Origin: JAWKOK01 sp963848115
GTDB lineage: Bacteria > Chloroflexota > Anaerolineae > Caldilineales > Caldilineaceae
Direction of reading: 5' to 3'
DNA: 64,000 nt
Assembly: GCA_963848115.1 (NCBI GenBank)
Contig: CAWKCP010000012.1
Coordinates: forward strand, 140,620 to 204,619
The position numbers were made by a program, and so were the translations under genes. Within the stretch, counting starts at the first letter, position 1; each line of letters opens with the position of its first letter. The notes under the pieces are model-generated. The model had not been told where the DNA came from, searched no databases, and saw only the letters and a list, made by a program, of their open reading frames with translations. Of this stretch, positions 27,696 to 39,094 are shown piece after piece.

Positions 27696-29557
27696 GTGTC
27701 CAAACTGCACCTGACTACCATCATTTTGTTGCTGACACTCGGCCTGACTGCCTGTACAACCAATCCTGTGGGCACAGTCCAGTCTGAAACGACTGCGGCT
27801 GGAGATACGCCCCTTCCGTTGAACGACGGACTTACGCTGCTCGAACGGCCCTGTAACGTCTATCTACCCAAGGGTGAGGTTGAGGGCGAGACGATCCTAT
27901 GCGGCTATGTGCGCATGCCCTGGGATCGGGAAGACCCGAATAGCGCGACCACCGACCTGGCCTACGTCATCCTGAAGGCCACCGGCGGCAACCCGCAACC
28001 GGACGCCATCGTGCATATCTCCGGAGGGCCGGGCATCGGCGCCACGCTGCGCGACGTCGTGCCGGAGTTGGTTAAGCGCTACGCACCCCTGCGCAGCGAT
28101 CACGATGTCGTGCTCTACGACCAGCGCGGCATGGGCCATAGCCAACCCTTCTTCGAATGCCCCTATCCCGATGAAGCACAGGCGGCCAAACTGCGAGACC
28201 AACTGGTCGCTTCGGCGACGGGAGAGGTCTCCGAGGCAGACATCCAGCATGCTTTCTGCCAACAGGAATTGGCGGCTTCGGGTTTTCCGGCGGCGGGCAT
28301 CAGCACGGCCAACAGCGCCGCCGACCTAATTGATGTCATGGCCGCGCTGGGTTACCCGGCCTACAATCTCTACGCCATCTCCTACGGCACGCGTCTGGCC
28401 ATGTCATTGATGCACTACTTCCCAGATCATCCGTTGGTGCGCAGTATCGTGCTGGATTCGGCCTACCCACTGCCGGAAGACAAGGTCAACGACTATCTGG
28501 CCGCACCATATCTCTACCAGCAGGCCCTGTTCGAGGCCGTTTTTCAGACCTGCGCAGGTGACCTTGCTTGTGCGGCAGCCTATCCAGATTTGCGCAAACG
28601 CTACGACGATCTGGCGGCGACGCTGGCGGCGAGTCCGCTGGATCTCGGCGATGGCGAAGACTTTGGCAGCGACGATCTCTACCGCTTGGTCTACCCCTTC
28701 AACATGGCGCTCAACTATATCGCGTATCAACCGAGGCTGATTGCCGAACTTGAGCAAGGGGATACGACAACGCTCACACTGCTACGAAGCGGTCAGGTGC
28801 CGACACGCGATGTTGTCACCGGTGTCGGGCCAACCGTAGACGGCTTCTCCGATCTGATGGACGCCTTTCTTGAGTGTACGGCGGATGTGACCGACGGCGA
28901 CGCCATGGAAATGACGTTGGTGGCGCTCTGGGACGCAGACAGTGATGCAGTGCAGCGTGCCGTAAGCGAATTGTGTCCGGGTGATAGAGCCATGGCAGTC
29001 AACGAGTTGCTGGCCACCCTGGCCCCGCAGGCGTTCAACGGAATCATCGCCCGCTTCGCACCGGAAACCGTGCAAGGCGTCAACAGTGCAGTAAACAACA
29101 AGCTGAGCTGTACCGAGCAGTACCCGTTCGCTGAGGAGCTAGATGACGATTCGGGTCAAAGCTGTTGGCCGGCGGTCTGCCTGAGTTCTTCGTGGAAGAA
29201 ACGATGGAAACGATGACAGGTCGCGGCGAAGGCTGTAGCGCCTGGTCGGATGTTTTGACCGAGCCGACACCCTCAACCTACGGCGACTACCCGGTCCTGA
29301 TTCTCAGCGGACAGTACGACAGCATCACGCCGCCCGAGATGGCCGAGATCGCAGCATCCGAGCTTCCCAGCGCCCAATTCCTGACCGTTCCCAACGCCAT
29401 GCACAGCATTCTCGGCAATCACGGGGACTGTCCTACTCAAATAGTGCAGCAGTTTCTGTCCGATCTGGACGATCCGGTAGACGCCGCCTGCATAGAAGAG
29501 ATGAGCGTGAAGTGGGTGATGTTTGATGAACCATTGCCCAGCGGTCAGTCGCAATAA
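27696..29557 (+). CDS. TAP-like alpha/beta hydrolase 3, lipoprotein (frameshift near C-terminus)
   Basis: Start GTG 27696 (MSKLHLTTIILLLTLGLTAC) follows GAGG at 27683-27686; lipobox LTAC at Cys20. The catalytic layout is complete: HISGGPGIGA, VLYDQRGMGHSQP, nucleophile elbow YAISYGTRLAMSLM (Ala replaces the usual Gly of G-x-S-x-G), acid in LILSGQYDSITPP and His in MHSILGNHGDC. A one-base shift near 29150-29165 separates the first frame (to 29216) from the last 130 residues (second frame from about 29160 to 29557). About 620 residues, near the size of the first hydrolase. Membrane-tethered outside; likely peptidase or esterase. Confidence 0.83.
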
Positions 29558-29585
29558 TCATTCGTTTGAGGAGATTCCCTACAGC

Positions 29586-30729
29586 ATGCCCGGTCAACCA
29601 AAGAATCAACAACATGCAACCGGCGTGGCCGTAGAACATGCCCGCAACGAACACTACCTGCTGCTCTCGCTGGTTGCGTTTGCGGCGTCCGTCATCATCA
29701 CGCGCCTTTATCTGCAGCTAACCGGCTATCCTCAGATCGGCGGCGGCAATATTCACATCGCCCATCTGCTCTGGGGTGGGCTGTTGCTCTACATCGCTGC
29801 GCTGTTGCCGCTGATCTTTGTCAGTTCGCGGGCACTGTCGTGGAGCGCGGTGCTCAGCGGTGTGGGCATGGGTCTTTTCATCGATGAGGTAGGCAAATTC
29901 ATTACCAGCAACAATGACTACTTCTATCCGCCGGCCGCGCCCATCATTTACGCCGTCTTTCTGCTCGGCGTGCTGCTCTTCATCACCGTACGTCGGCGCG
30001 ACGACAACGACGCACGCACCGATCTGTTTCATGCGCTTGAAGAGTTGCCGGACCTGATCGACGGCAATCTGACCGAGAATGAGATCGGACAAGTGCAGGA
30101 GTGGCTGGGTGTGGCGGCCGTATCCAGCGATCCTCGTTTCTCTGATCTCAGCGTCGCGCTCTCAGACTATCTGGAGAAATCTGCGGATCAGATCGCAGCC
30201 GCCCGGCCAGGCCCACTGACCAGAGCCGGGCAGCGGATCACTCAGGTGGGGCAGCGATCTGGGCCGGCATTGGCACAGACGACTCGTGTTGATCGTGGTT
30301 GGCTGGACTGGATTACAGGCCATCGGCGGCGTGATTTCGCTCTTCCTGCTAATCCGCTACAGTGACCTCTTGACCGACAAATTGCCGCAATTGCTCGTTT
30401 CGGCCGGCGAGATGAACAGTGTGAACGATATGCGCTGGTTCACCTTGGGCGTAGTCCTTCAAGTTTTCGTTGGCGCCATCGCGTTGACAGGCTTCGTGTT
30501 GATCCTACGCCACCATGAGCAAGCCGGTACTAGAACGGCCACCTTCAGTCTGTTGTTGTCGTTAACGACAGTCGTTTTACTCACTTTCTATCTCAGTCAA
30601 TTTGCAGCCATCGCCACGGCATTGGGGCAATTCTTTTCGCTGTTGGTAATCGTTTCCTATCGGCGATGGTATCTGACGGATGAAACCGGGCGAGTTGATA
30701 CAGGCGCAGCAGAGAACGGCGCCACGTAA
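29586..30729 (+). CDS. Integral membrane protein of unknown function (frameshift in the middle)
   Basis: Seven or so membrane helices. The N-terminal half has the conserved-looking GGGNIHIAHLLWGG, DEVGKFITSNNDYFYPPAAP and a cytoplasmic helical segment; I recall this motif set in actinobacterial and cyanobacterial membrane proteins without known role. A one-base shift near 30280-30290 separates it from the second half (LIVVGWTGLQAIGGVISLF, FYLSQFAAIATALGQFF) ending at 30729. ATG 29586 lies after GAGGAG at about 29568; the frame is also open upstream into the hydrolase gene. Two further small membrane proteins follow. Confidence 0.65.
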
Positions 30730-30759
30730 ACTTTCATTGACATTCATTGGGGGGAAATT

Positions 30760-31047
30760 ATGGACATCATTTCAACACTCATCACCAACCCAGCGCTCCT
30801 TCTGATCATAGGCTTGCTCTTCTTCGCTGCCTATTTGCTCCTGCGCAGTCGGGCCGGCAGCAACTTGCGTCCGCGTGCCTTGTTGTGGCCGGGTTTAGCC
30901 TGGACGCTCTGGGCCGCTTGGGAATTCGCCATGACGCGTTTCAGTCCCGAGGCAAACATCCGCATAGATTTGTTCGTGATCATCCCCCTCGTGCTTCTGG
31001 TTTCAATCTTCGGATCGGTACAGTTTTTCCGAGGATCAAAGTCGTAA
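30760..31047 (+). CDS. Small membrane protein (three helices)
   Basis: 95 residues, three hydrophobic helices (about 8-27, 40-55, 69-87) with Arg-rich loops (LLRSRAGSNLRPRA). Strong ribosome-binding site GGGGGAAA before ATG 30760. Unknown function; lies 30 bases after the larger membrane protein and likely shares its transcript. Confidence 0.65.
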   Translation: MDIISTLITNPALLLIIGLLFFAAYLLLRSRAGSNLRPRALLWPGLAWTLWAAWEFAMTRFSPEANIRIDLFVIIPLVLLVSIFGSVQFFRGSKS

Positions 31048-31139
31048 GGAATCTGTAGTTCTCGATAGCTTGAGCATGATCGCTTCTGTTCAGACACAGT
31101 GATCGTGTTCAGCAAAAACACAATCTTAAGGAGATCCAA

Positions 31140-31325
31140 ATGAATAGCACTATGTTATGGCTACTTCACGCTCTTGTCGTCGTCGGTGGAGTCGGTATCG
31201 GCGTCTGGATTTTGGAAAAAGTCGCCTTCTTCAAAGAGGGCTCCACGCTAGTGCGCTGGATCCTGATACTTGCGATTGTGTTCGGTTGGACGTTTGTGGT
31301 CAATGTATTCTGGCCGGTAGCGTAA
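31140..31325 (+). CDS. Small membrane protein (two helices)
   Basis: 61 residues with two hydrophobic helices (about 5-25 and 38-58) separated by EKVAFFKEGSTLVRW. AAGGAGATCCAA before the ATG is a good ribosome-binding site. Unknown function; last of the exported and membrane run that began at 21359. Confidence 0.65.
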   Translation: MNSTMLWLLHALVVVGGVGIGVWILEKVAFFKEGSTLVRWILILAIVFGWTFVVNVFWPVA

Positions 31326-31428
31326 ACGGCCTGTCGCCACGCACCTCGCAACGGCGATCCTTATTGGGCGGGATCTACAGAAGGTTAGAGTCACCCATGC
31401 ACAATATGTAGAAGAAAGGAAGAGTACC

Positions 31429-34400
31429 ATGACTGACCGACCATCTATACCGAACAGACAGATCGTCTTCTTGGTCGCTGCGCTGCTGATTGCAGCCGGT
31501 CTATTGGCGCCAGCGCCACAATTGGCCAGGCCCGCGCATGCCGAACCCGCAGGAGGCGTCATCTATGTCGACATTGATTCATCTGGTCCGACCCACGATG
31601 GCGCCTCCTGGCCCACCGCCTACATGAATCTGCAGGATGCCTTGGCCTCCTGGACGGTGGGAGACGAAATCTGGGTCGCGGAAGGACGCTACTTCCCGAC
31701 CATTGGCGGCGTTCAGCCTGCCGATCCGCGCGCTGCGTCGTTTTTTGTCAAAGATGGGATGCAGATCTATGGCGGATTCGATGGAACCGAGGCGACTCGG
31801 GCAGAGCGCGACCTATCCACCCATTTCACCGTACTCAGCGGTGATATCGACAAGAATGATCAACTGGTCGATGCGGGCATTGCACCTCCCGGTGTAACGC
31901 CTAGCTACGTGAACATCGTCGGCGAAAACAGCTACCACGTCATCCAGAATGGCATCGATCCGGCAGTTGGCAACATTCTGCAGACTACCATCGTGTTGGA
32001 TGGTCTCACCATCAGCGGCGGCAATGCCATTATTGGAGAGCCAACTGCCGGCCCCGTGACAAAAGGCCGTGGCGGCGGTGCGCGTTTCACTTTTCAATGG
32101 GAACCCGGCACGCTAATTCTGCGCAACATGTTGGTCCGGGGCAATCGCAGCGACCTGGAGGGTGGCGGCATCCACCAGAGCGGCGGTGGCCTGGAAATCA
32201 CCAACTCTGATTTTATCTTCAACGAAGCAGATGACGGCAACTGTGTCAATCTGAATGATGACTTTGGCCGGACGTGGGGCGGTGGTCTGATGACCCAAAC
32301 CAACATCCCGCAGAACGACCAAAGCTACGATCCAATCCGTAAGTTGGAGAATGTACAGTTCACGGGAAATTTCGCCGAGTTTGGTGGCGGCTACATGAAT
32401 TTTTACGCAAATGCCGTTGCACCGATGCGATCCAATCAGACGCTCAAGAATGTGCATTTTGACGCCAACCGGGCCGTTTTCCAGGGCGGAGGTATGTTCA
32501 ACTTCAAGACTACGCCCAAGATGGAACACGTCTACTTCACCGACAATATCGTCGAATCTTGCGCCACGATTCCCCCGCCGTCTACGACGCCTCCGGACTG
32601 CAACCCTGCCATTGAGAGCTGTGGCAGGTTCACCGACATTCCGATCTGGGGTGGCGGCGGTCTATTCAACCTGGTCGAACCAGGGTCGTTGGAGGCTGGT
32701 CCCGGGCCGGAATTGACCAACGTTCAGTTCTCCGGCAACCGAGCCAACATCGACGGCACGTCCTGCACCGATTACGACGGCTTTGGCGGTGCGATGGTCA
32801 ATCAGAACGCCAATACGACACTGAACAACGTGCTCTTCTCCGGGAATCAGTCGGAGAATTCCGGCGGTGCGGTCTTCAATGTCATTTCCAAGTACGCCGA
32901 ATACGATCACACGGTTGCCGTCAACAACACCACGTTTGCCGCGAACTCCAACAGTTCGAGCAAGAATTGTGGCCAAGGCATGGGTTTGGCCCAGGCAAAC
33001 CTGGCAAACGACGACGGCAAACTCCAGAATGCTGTCATCAAGAACAGCGTCCTCTGGGGTCCCTATCCGACTGGAACTTACCCGGTCGACGACCTTCAAC
33101 GGGACCCGAACGTTCCCTCGTCCATAATCCCGGACACCTTGCGCATGCAACAGAGCATCGTAGAAGGCTGTGGCAATTCAGGTGCAGGTTGGCCCAGTGG
33201 CGCCAGTCCGCGCAACTGCGGCGTCGATGACGGCAACAACGTAGACGCCGATCCACTCTTTGTGCAAAATGTGAACTTCACAAATGCCCCGACCTTGGCC
33301 GGCAATGCCCGTCTGCAGGGGGCCTCGCCTGCGCTGGATACCGGTGACAATACCCTCGTTGCGGCCGGCGTCACCACAGATCTCGACGGAAACCCGCGCA
33401 TTATCGACGGGAATGGAAACGGTGTGGCCATCGTCGATCGGGGCGCCTATGAGCACCTGGGCTGCCCCACAACCGCAGCGGGAACGATCTTCGTCAACGG
33501 GCAGGCTACGGGCGCCAACAACGGCCTGACTTGGGATGACGCCTTCATCCATCTTCAGGACGCAATCGATCTGTACGCAGGTTGCACGGCGCGATCAGCC
33601 GTCAAAGCGATTTGGGTGGCAAAGGGCACCTACTATCCGGATCAGCGCACCGGCGTCTCGCCCTCTCTGCCGGCCTCTGTGCGCAGTGCTCAGTCGTTCA
33701 ATCTGCTCAACAACGGCAATGGCGGTGTGCAAATCTACGGTGGTTTCGTCGGTGGCGAGGACAACCTGAATAAACGCGATTACGAGAACAACGTCACTGT
33801 ACTCAGCGGCGATATCAAGCATGACGACAAGACCAACGCGGATGGTGTAACCCCCAGTCCCGACAAAATCGTGGGCGTCAACAGCCAGCATGTCGTCCAG
33901 GATCAAGGTACGGATTGCGCAGGCGGATGTCCCCTTCTGGACGGCTTCACCATCACTGGCGGACATGCCACGGGCGATGAAAGTCAAAAGACCGGTCAGG
34001 GAGGCGGCATCTGGAGTCAGGGGGGAACTCCATTCTCCAGAACCTCAATCTCGAGGGCAACCAAGCGACTCGCGGCGGTGGATTCTATATGGTTGATAGC
34101 CCGGGCCATATCATCAATACAGCCCGCTTTGAGAACAACTGGGCGCGCACCGGTGGTGGGATGGCCGTGGAAGGAGAGAGCAAGTTCTCGCTGGATACTG
34201 TCACCTTCCAGAGCAACCAGGCCAAGCCATTTGTCAGTTCGGTTCCGAATAGCGGCGATGGCGGCGGGATGTATTTTGCCAGCACGTACAGCAACGAACC
34301 TATCGGCACGATTGGGCTCAAGTTCTACGACAACATGGCCGCATCCAGCGGAGGCGGGCTCTTTACGACACGACCAGCTGACTTCGATATTCGACTCCGC

Positions 34401-37232
34401 CTGCAGCAGCCAGTCTTCCAACGCAACCAGGCGGAGAGTTTTGGCGGCGCCATGGCCAATGAAGACAGCAGCCCCTATGTCGATCTGGGCTTCTTCCAAG
34501 GCAATGAAGCTTCGGATGGAGGAGCCATCTCGAATCGCAACGGCTCCAATACGGTGATCTACGATTCGCTGGTTTCAGGCAATCTGGCGCAAGCCGTCGG
34601 CGGCGGCTTCTTCAATGACGCCAGTTCACCCGAACTGACCAACGTTACGGTGGCAAGCAATCGCGACGCCGGCACCAGTGGCGGTATGTACAATGTAAAC
34701 GGAAGCAATCCCCTTATCCGCAATTCAGTTCTTTGGCTGAATTCCCGAACGATACTCAACGCTGACACCTCCACACCGGTGGTCAGTTACAGCCTGTTGC
34801 AGGGGTGTGGCCCATACGGACAACCACCCACGTTGGATCCGTCCTGTGGCAGTGATGCAGGCGGAAACATCGAGCCCGACGACCCGTCGGACAAGATTTT
34901 CATGGCCCCGATCGAAGCGTCGACTGCGCCCACGACCACGGGCGACTACCACCTCGACACCAATTCACCGGCCATCGATGTGGGCAATAACGCCGACAAC
35001 GATCACTATGCAGCGCTGGGCGGCGTTGAAGATCTGGCCGATCCGATCGCACCGCGTAAACTCGATGGCAATGGTGACGGAACCGTGACCATCGACATGG
35101 GCGCCTACGAGGCGCCGGCAGCCGGCCGCATCAGAGTGATCAAGGAAACTCAGCCGGCAGGTTCACCCATAGGCTTCTTCTTCGAGCTCGACAACACTGC
35201 GCAGGAGAGAACCACCTTCGCGCTGCTGGACGGCGAGGTTTTCGACAGCGGCAACCTGACCCCGGGCATCTACGGGATAGACGAAAGCGCCAACATCGGC
35301 TGGATTCTCGATTCCGTGGTCTGCTCTGACGGCAGCGCTTACACCAATATAGACCTGGCCGCGGGAGAGACCGTCACCTGCACGTTCATGAACATTCAGC
35401 AGGGCAAGATCATCATCAATAAGCATGCTGAAGGTGGCGCAACAGGCTTCAACTTCACTGGCTCATTGGGCGACTTCACACTGGACGATGGCGGCAGCAA
35501 GTCGGCCATCAACCTCTCGCCCGGCTCCTACAGCGTGACCGAAGCCGTTCACGTGGATTACCGCCTCAGTGGCCTCACCTGCGTGGACAGCGATTCCGGC
35601 GGCCAGGATTCCAGCGGCGACGTCGCCGCACGCACGGCGAACATCAAACTGGACGCAGGCGAAATCGTCTCCTGTAACTTCACCAACGCCAAGGCGGATA
35701 CGATCACGGTGGAAAAGATCACCATCCCCGCTGGCAACGATAGCTTCGACTTTGGCGGCACGCTTGGGGCTTTCTCAGTCGCCGCCGGACAGGTGGAGAG
35801 TTTCGCCAATCAAGCTGCGGGCAGCTACACTATCACCGAGGATGACCCTGCACCGGCCGGCTATGTGTTGACGGACATCAGTTGCGTCGACAGCGCCACC
35901 GGCCAGACCTTCGCTGGCGACGTCGCCGATCGTACGGTTGATCTGAACCTGGTCGGGGGCGAGCGTGTTCACTGTACGTTCACCAACACCAAACTTGGCA
36001 CTGTGGTCATCAAGAAGGAGACCGTGCCCGGCGGCGGCGCCAACTTTGCCTTTGACGGTTCGTTCGGACCCTTCACACTGGACGACGGCGGCAGCGAGAC
36101 AGCCGCCAATCTGGCAGCGGGCAGCTACACTGTCACTGAAGCCGAACATGCCAACTACAAGCTGACCGGACTCACCTGCGTGGACAGTGCCACCGGTTCG
36201 CCATCGACCGGCGATGTGGCAACGCGTACGGTCACAATCAATGTGGAACCAGGCGAGACGGTGACCTGCACCTTCACCAACACCGAAGATGACACCATTA
36301 CGGTGGAGAAGGTGACCATACCGGCAAGCAACGATAGCTTCGGCTTCGGCGGCGCCCTGGGCGACTTCACTGTTGCCGCCGGTCAGCTAAAGGGCTTCAA
36401 CGGCCTCTCAGCGGGCAGCTATTCGATGATCGAGGATGACCCGACCGCGGCCGGCTATGCCCTGACCGGCATTAGCTGCGTTGACAGTGTTACCGGCCAA
36501 ACCTTCCAGGGCAACACGGCCACACGCCGCGTGGACATGAATCTGGTCGCAGGCGAGGCAGTACACTGCACCTTCACCAACACCAAGTTGTCCACGGTTA
36601 TCATCCGCAAGGTGACAGCACCAGGGGTCGGCACCGACTTCAAGTACAGTGGTTCACTGGGCAACTTCAGCCTGGACGATGGTCAGAGAAAAACGGTCGT
36701 CAATCTGCTTCCTGGAGCCTACAGTGTGACCGAAGAGAGCCACCCGAACTACAAGTTGAGTGGCCTCTCCTGCGTGGACAGCGATCTCGGCGGCCTTCCC
36801 TCTGTTGGGGATGTATCCAACCGGACAGCCAATATCAAGCTGGACCCGGGCGAGACCGTCACCTGTACGTTCACCAGCACCGAAGATGACACGATTACGG
36901 TTGAGAAGGTGACTATCCCGGCCAGCAACGACAACTTCGGCTTCGGTGGCAGCCTTGGTGACTTCACCGTCGCTGGTGGTCAGGTTAAGAGCTTCACCAA
37001 TCGGTCACCCGGCAGATACACCATCATCGAGGACGATCCGACGCCGGCAGCCTATAAGCTAACAAGCATCGTATGTGTGGACAGCGCCACGGGGAAGACC
37101 TTCCCTGGGGACCTCACGTCTCGCAGCGTCGACCTGGATCTTGTCGCAGGTGAGCGGGTGCATTGCACCTTTACCAACGTCAGAACGATCTCGTACAGCT
37201 ACGGTCACTACTTCCCTGTGATCGAGAAGTGA
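31429..37232 (+). CDS. Giant secreted beta-helix and repeat protein (frameshift at a G-run)
   Basis: About 1,930 residues once joined. Signal peptide with ARPAHA cleavage (about residue 43). Two homologous right-handed beta-helix modules: first about 31555-33455, second about 33480-35115, each opening with a W-x-x-A-(Y/F)-x-x-L-Q-D-A pattern and IW-V-A-(E/K)-G-x-Y and closing with LDGNP/LDGNGDG...GAYE, as in choice-of-anchor Q proteins. Seven beta-sandwich (prealbumin-like/SpaA-like) repeats follow, then a tail YGHYFPVIEK. The first frame leaves the protein at a run of six G (34020-34026, after GGGIWSQ) and the second resumes with SILQNLNLEGNQATRGGGF. Likely surface adhesin or matrix component. 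Confidence 0.88.
35128..37180 (+). repeat. Seven-fold internal repeat, six in alternating A/B pairs
   Basis: Repeats begin near 35128, 35403, 35697, 35997, 36291, 36591 and 36888. After a divergent first, type A (GSLGDFTLDDGG, Y-x-L-x-G-L-x-C) alternates with type B (DTITVEKVTIPASNDSFGFG, IEDDP) three times; the A+B period is 594, 594, 594 and 597 bases. Each ends CTFTN, with paired Cys (GLTCVDS and TCTF) that could form a disulfide. Confidence 0.85.
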
Positions 37233-37439
37233 CGTCTAACCGTTCGGTCACGTAGGTGCACCGGACTCAGAAATCGCAGAGACCGTGGCCAGGGAACCGG
37301 GCGGTGACGAACGAATCGGGAAGCTGTTTGGCTATTGCCAGCGGCTTCCCGACTTCGCGTAGAGCGTCCTTGCACTCATTTCGCTCTCCGGCATGCTCTA
37401 GAGATTGCGTGTAACCTGCGGGGTGCAGAAATTAACGCC

Positions 37440-37846
37440 AGGTGTCTGTCAGGTGATTCATCCAGATGCGCTTTTTTCCCAGCCGACGCAATAGAATCTT
37501 GATTCTGCCGATATCATTTTGCACTGCCTTGGAGGAGTTCATGTAGCGTTGAATGGTCGCCTCAATATTCTCCCCACGAATGAAAACGCCGGCCGTCCTT
37601 GATGCCCGCGTCGCACACCCTCCAGGTCACATTGATCTTCCCCAGTTGTTCGGCCAGGGCAACAGCTAGTTCGTGATAGGTCTGGGTGATCCGCAGGTTG
37701 CGCTCGGCGGGGTCGACCAGGGCAATGATGGCTTCACTTTCCTCGTTCGAGGGTGCTGGCAGTTCTGGGTCGAACGGGTTCTGGACTTTCTTCATTGCTA
37801 CGAGCGCTTCCTTGCTAGGATCAACTGTTTGGGTAGACGCCGACAT
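37440..37846 (-). pseudogene. Second, partial copy of the duplicated unknown gene
   Basis: Starts MSASTQTVDPSKEALVAMKK at 37846 and reads NLRITQTYHELAVALAEQLG, closely matching 16805-17023 (NLRITQAYHELAVALAGELG). At about 37575 the frame shifts relative to the other copy; the next frame gives ENIEATIQRYMNSSKAVQND, paralogous to the sequence after the TGA in copy 1, and stops near 37445. The HEQTRLQ portion is missing. The two copies also match at DNA level over roughly 350 bases. The 207 bases between it and the giant gene hold no visible gene. Confidence 0.6.
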
Positions 37847-37850
37847 GCAC

Positions 37851-38996
37851 TCACTCCGTATCCCACAGGTGGGCGTGATCGCTCTTCAGGGAATTCGAGC
37901 GAAAGGCCAGGTTCAGCCGGGGAAGCATACTGATAGGTGACAGAGCGCTCTCGCTCAGCCGCCGGCGCGACAGAACAGGGAATACGATCGGCGCCATTCC
38001 TACACGGTTGCCGTCCAGATCGAATAATACTGCCAGTTTTTCCTCTTTCTTGCTTAGCAACGCCTGATACACCTGCTGTGCATCTGATGGAGCGGCAGCG
38101 GCGTACACCCCTTCTACGTCTACGCTGCCCTCCGCCAGCCAATTGAGCGCACCATCCAGATTCCCCCAAATGCTGCCCGATCGGAAATCCTCCGGCGTTT
38201 TCGGCATTTCCCACTCCCAACCGCTGCGCACGACAGGGTAGTTGTGGAAAATGGCGTGTTGGATCTTGTGGGCAGGGATGTCGGTGAACTGCCGCCACGG
38301 GGTCGCCACCTGTACGACCTCGCCTCGCTTACGCACAACGTTCAACGCATCCAGAAACGCCTGCTCGTGCCCTGAACACTCGAGCACCAGCGCCACCTTC
38401 TGCACTACGCTCTCATCGTCCAGCGGAGCGGTTGCTTCAACGCGAGCGATGCCCGTTGCAGATGCAAGTCGACGACGGCCTTCGTCCGGGTCCACACCGA
38501 TGACGTCGTAGCCACAACGAACGAAGATCTTGGCCGCCAGGTGGCCCACGAGCCCCAGCCCCATCACCATCACCTTGGCCGGCGGTCGCGCATTGGTCGT
38601 GGTGAGCGTGGTCATGGATACGCCCATTATACGCGCAAAGGGCGCCTTCGCCGGCGCAAGTCCGGGCGGCAGAGGTAGATACTCGTTCCGGCTAACCCTT
38701 TGACGAGAGCGATGGTTGCCCATGCAGAAGGCAAGGTCGCCCGGCGCGATATCACCGACCGCATCGCCTACGGCCTCGACTTCAAAGACCGCCGAATAGC
38801 CCGGATGTGCCGGGAAGTCGGTCCAACCCCAGAGACCCTGGTAGCCGGCCAACTCTGTGCCTGTACTGATGAGGGAGTAGAGCGTGCGTCCAGACACTTC
38901 GTCTTCACCAAGGGGCGAACTATCGGCAACGAGTTCGGTTAGTTCCGCGCATTTCGTGTCGACGAACAGGATCTGATGAATCTTCTGGTTGTCCAT
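37851..38996 (-). CDS. Medium-chain dehydrogenase/reductase family protein
   Basis: 381 residues from ATG 38996 (AGGAGGGAG upstream). N-terminal GroES-like domain (SLISTGTELAGYQG, HPGYSAVFEVEAVG) and Rossmann domain with VMVMGLGLVGHLAAK (NAD(P) binding) and a following acidic residue in VIGVDPDEGR. The usual catalytic zinc motif GHE is replaced by GYS, and the structural-zinc Cys cluster is absent, so this is a zinc-poor relative, like the bacteriochlorophyllide or oxidoreductase group. The next gene upstream (MR/MLE dehydratase, same strand) suggests sugar or sugar-acid oxidation, by context only. Confidence 0.82.
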   Translation of the reverse strand: MDNQKIHQILFVDTKCAELTELVADSSPLGEDEVSGRTLYSLISTGTELAGYQGLWGWTDFPAHPGYSAVFEVEAVGDAVGDIAPGDLAFCMGNHRSRQRVSRNEYLPLPPGLAPAKAPFARIMGVSMTTLTTTNARPPAKVMVMGLGLVGHLAAKIFVRCGYDVIGVDPDEGRRRLASATGIARVEATAPLDDESVVQKVALVLECSGHEQAFLDALNVVRKRGEVVQVATPWRQFTDIPAHKIQHAIFHNYPVVRSGWEWEMPKTPEDFRSGSIWGNLDGALNWLAEGSVDVEGVYAAAAPSDAQQVYQALLSKKEEKLAVLFDLDGNRVGMAPIVFPVLSRRRLSESALSPISMLPRLNLAFRSNSLKSDHAHLWDTE

Positions 38997-39019
38997 GGAT
39001 ACTTTCTCCCTCCTCGTGA

Positions 39020-39091
39020 GTAGGTCGGATTGCCAATCCGACCCGCTAGGCCAAGCCAGGCATGCTGGTCGGATTGCCAATCCAACCTACA
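39020..39091. repeat. Paired palindromic repeat, family C
   Basis: Two copies of TAGGTCGGATTGCCAATCCG-like sequence about 45 bases apart in head-to-head order (39021-39043 and 39067-39090), each itself palindromic around TTGCCAA. A short intergenic repeat between dehydrogenase and dehydratase genes on the minus strand. Confidence 0.7.
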
Positions 39092-39094
39092 GGA

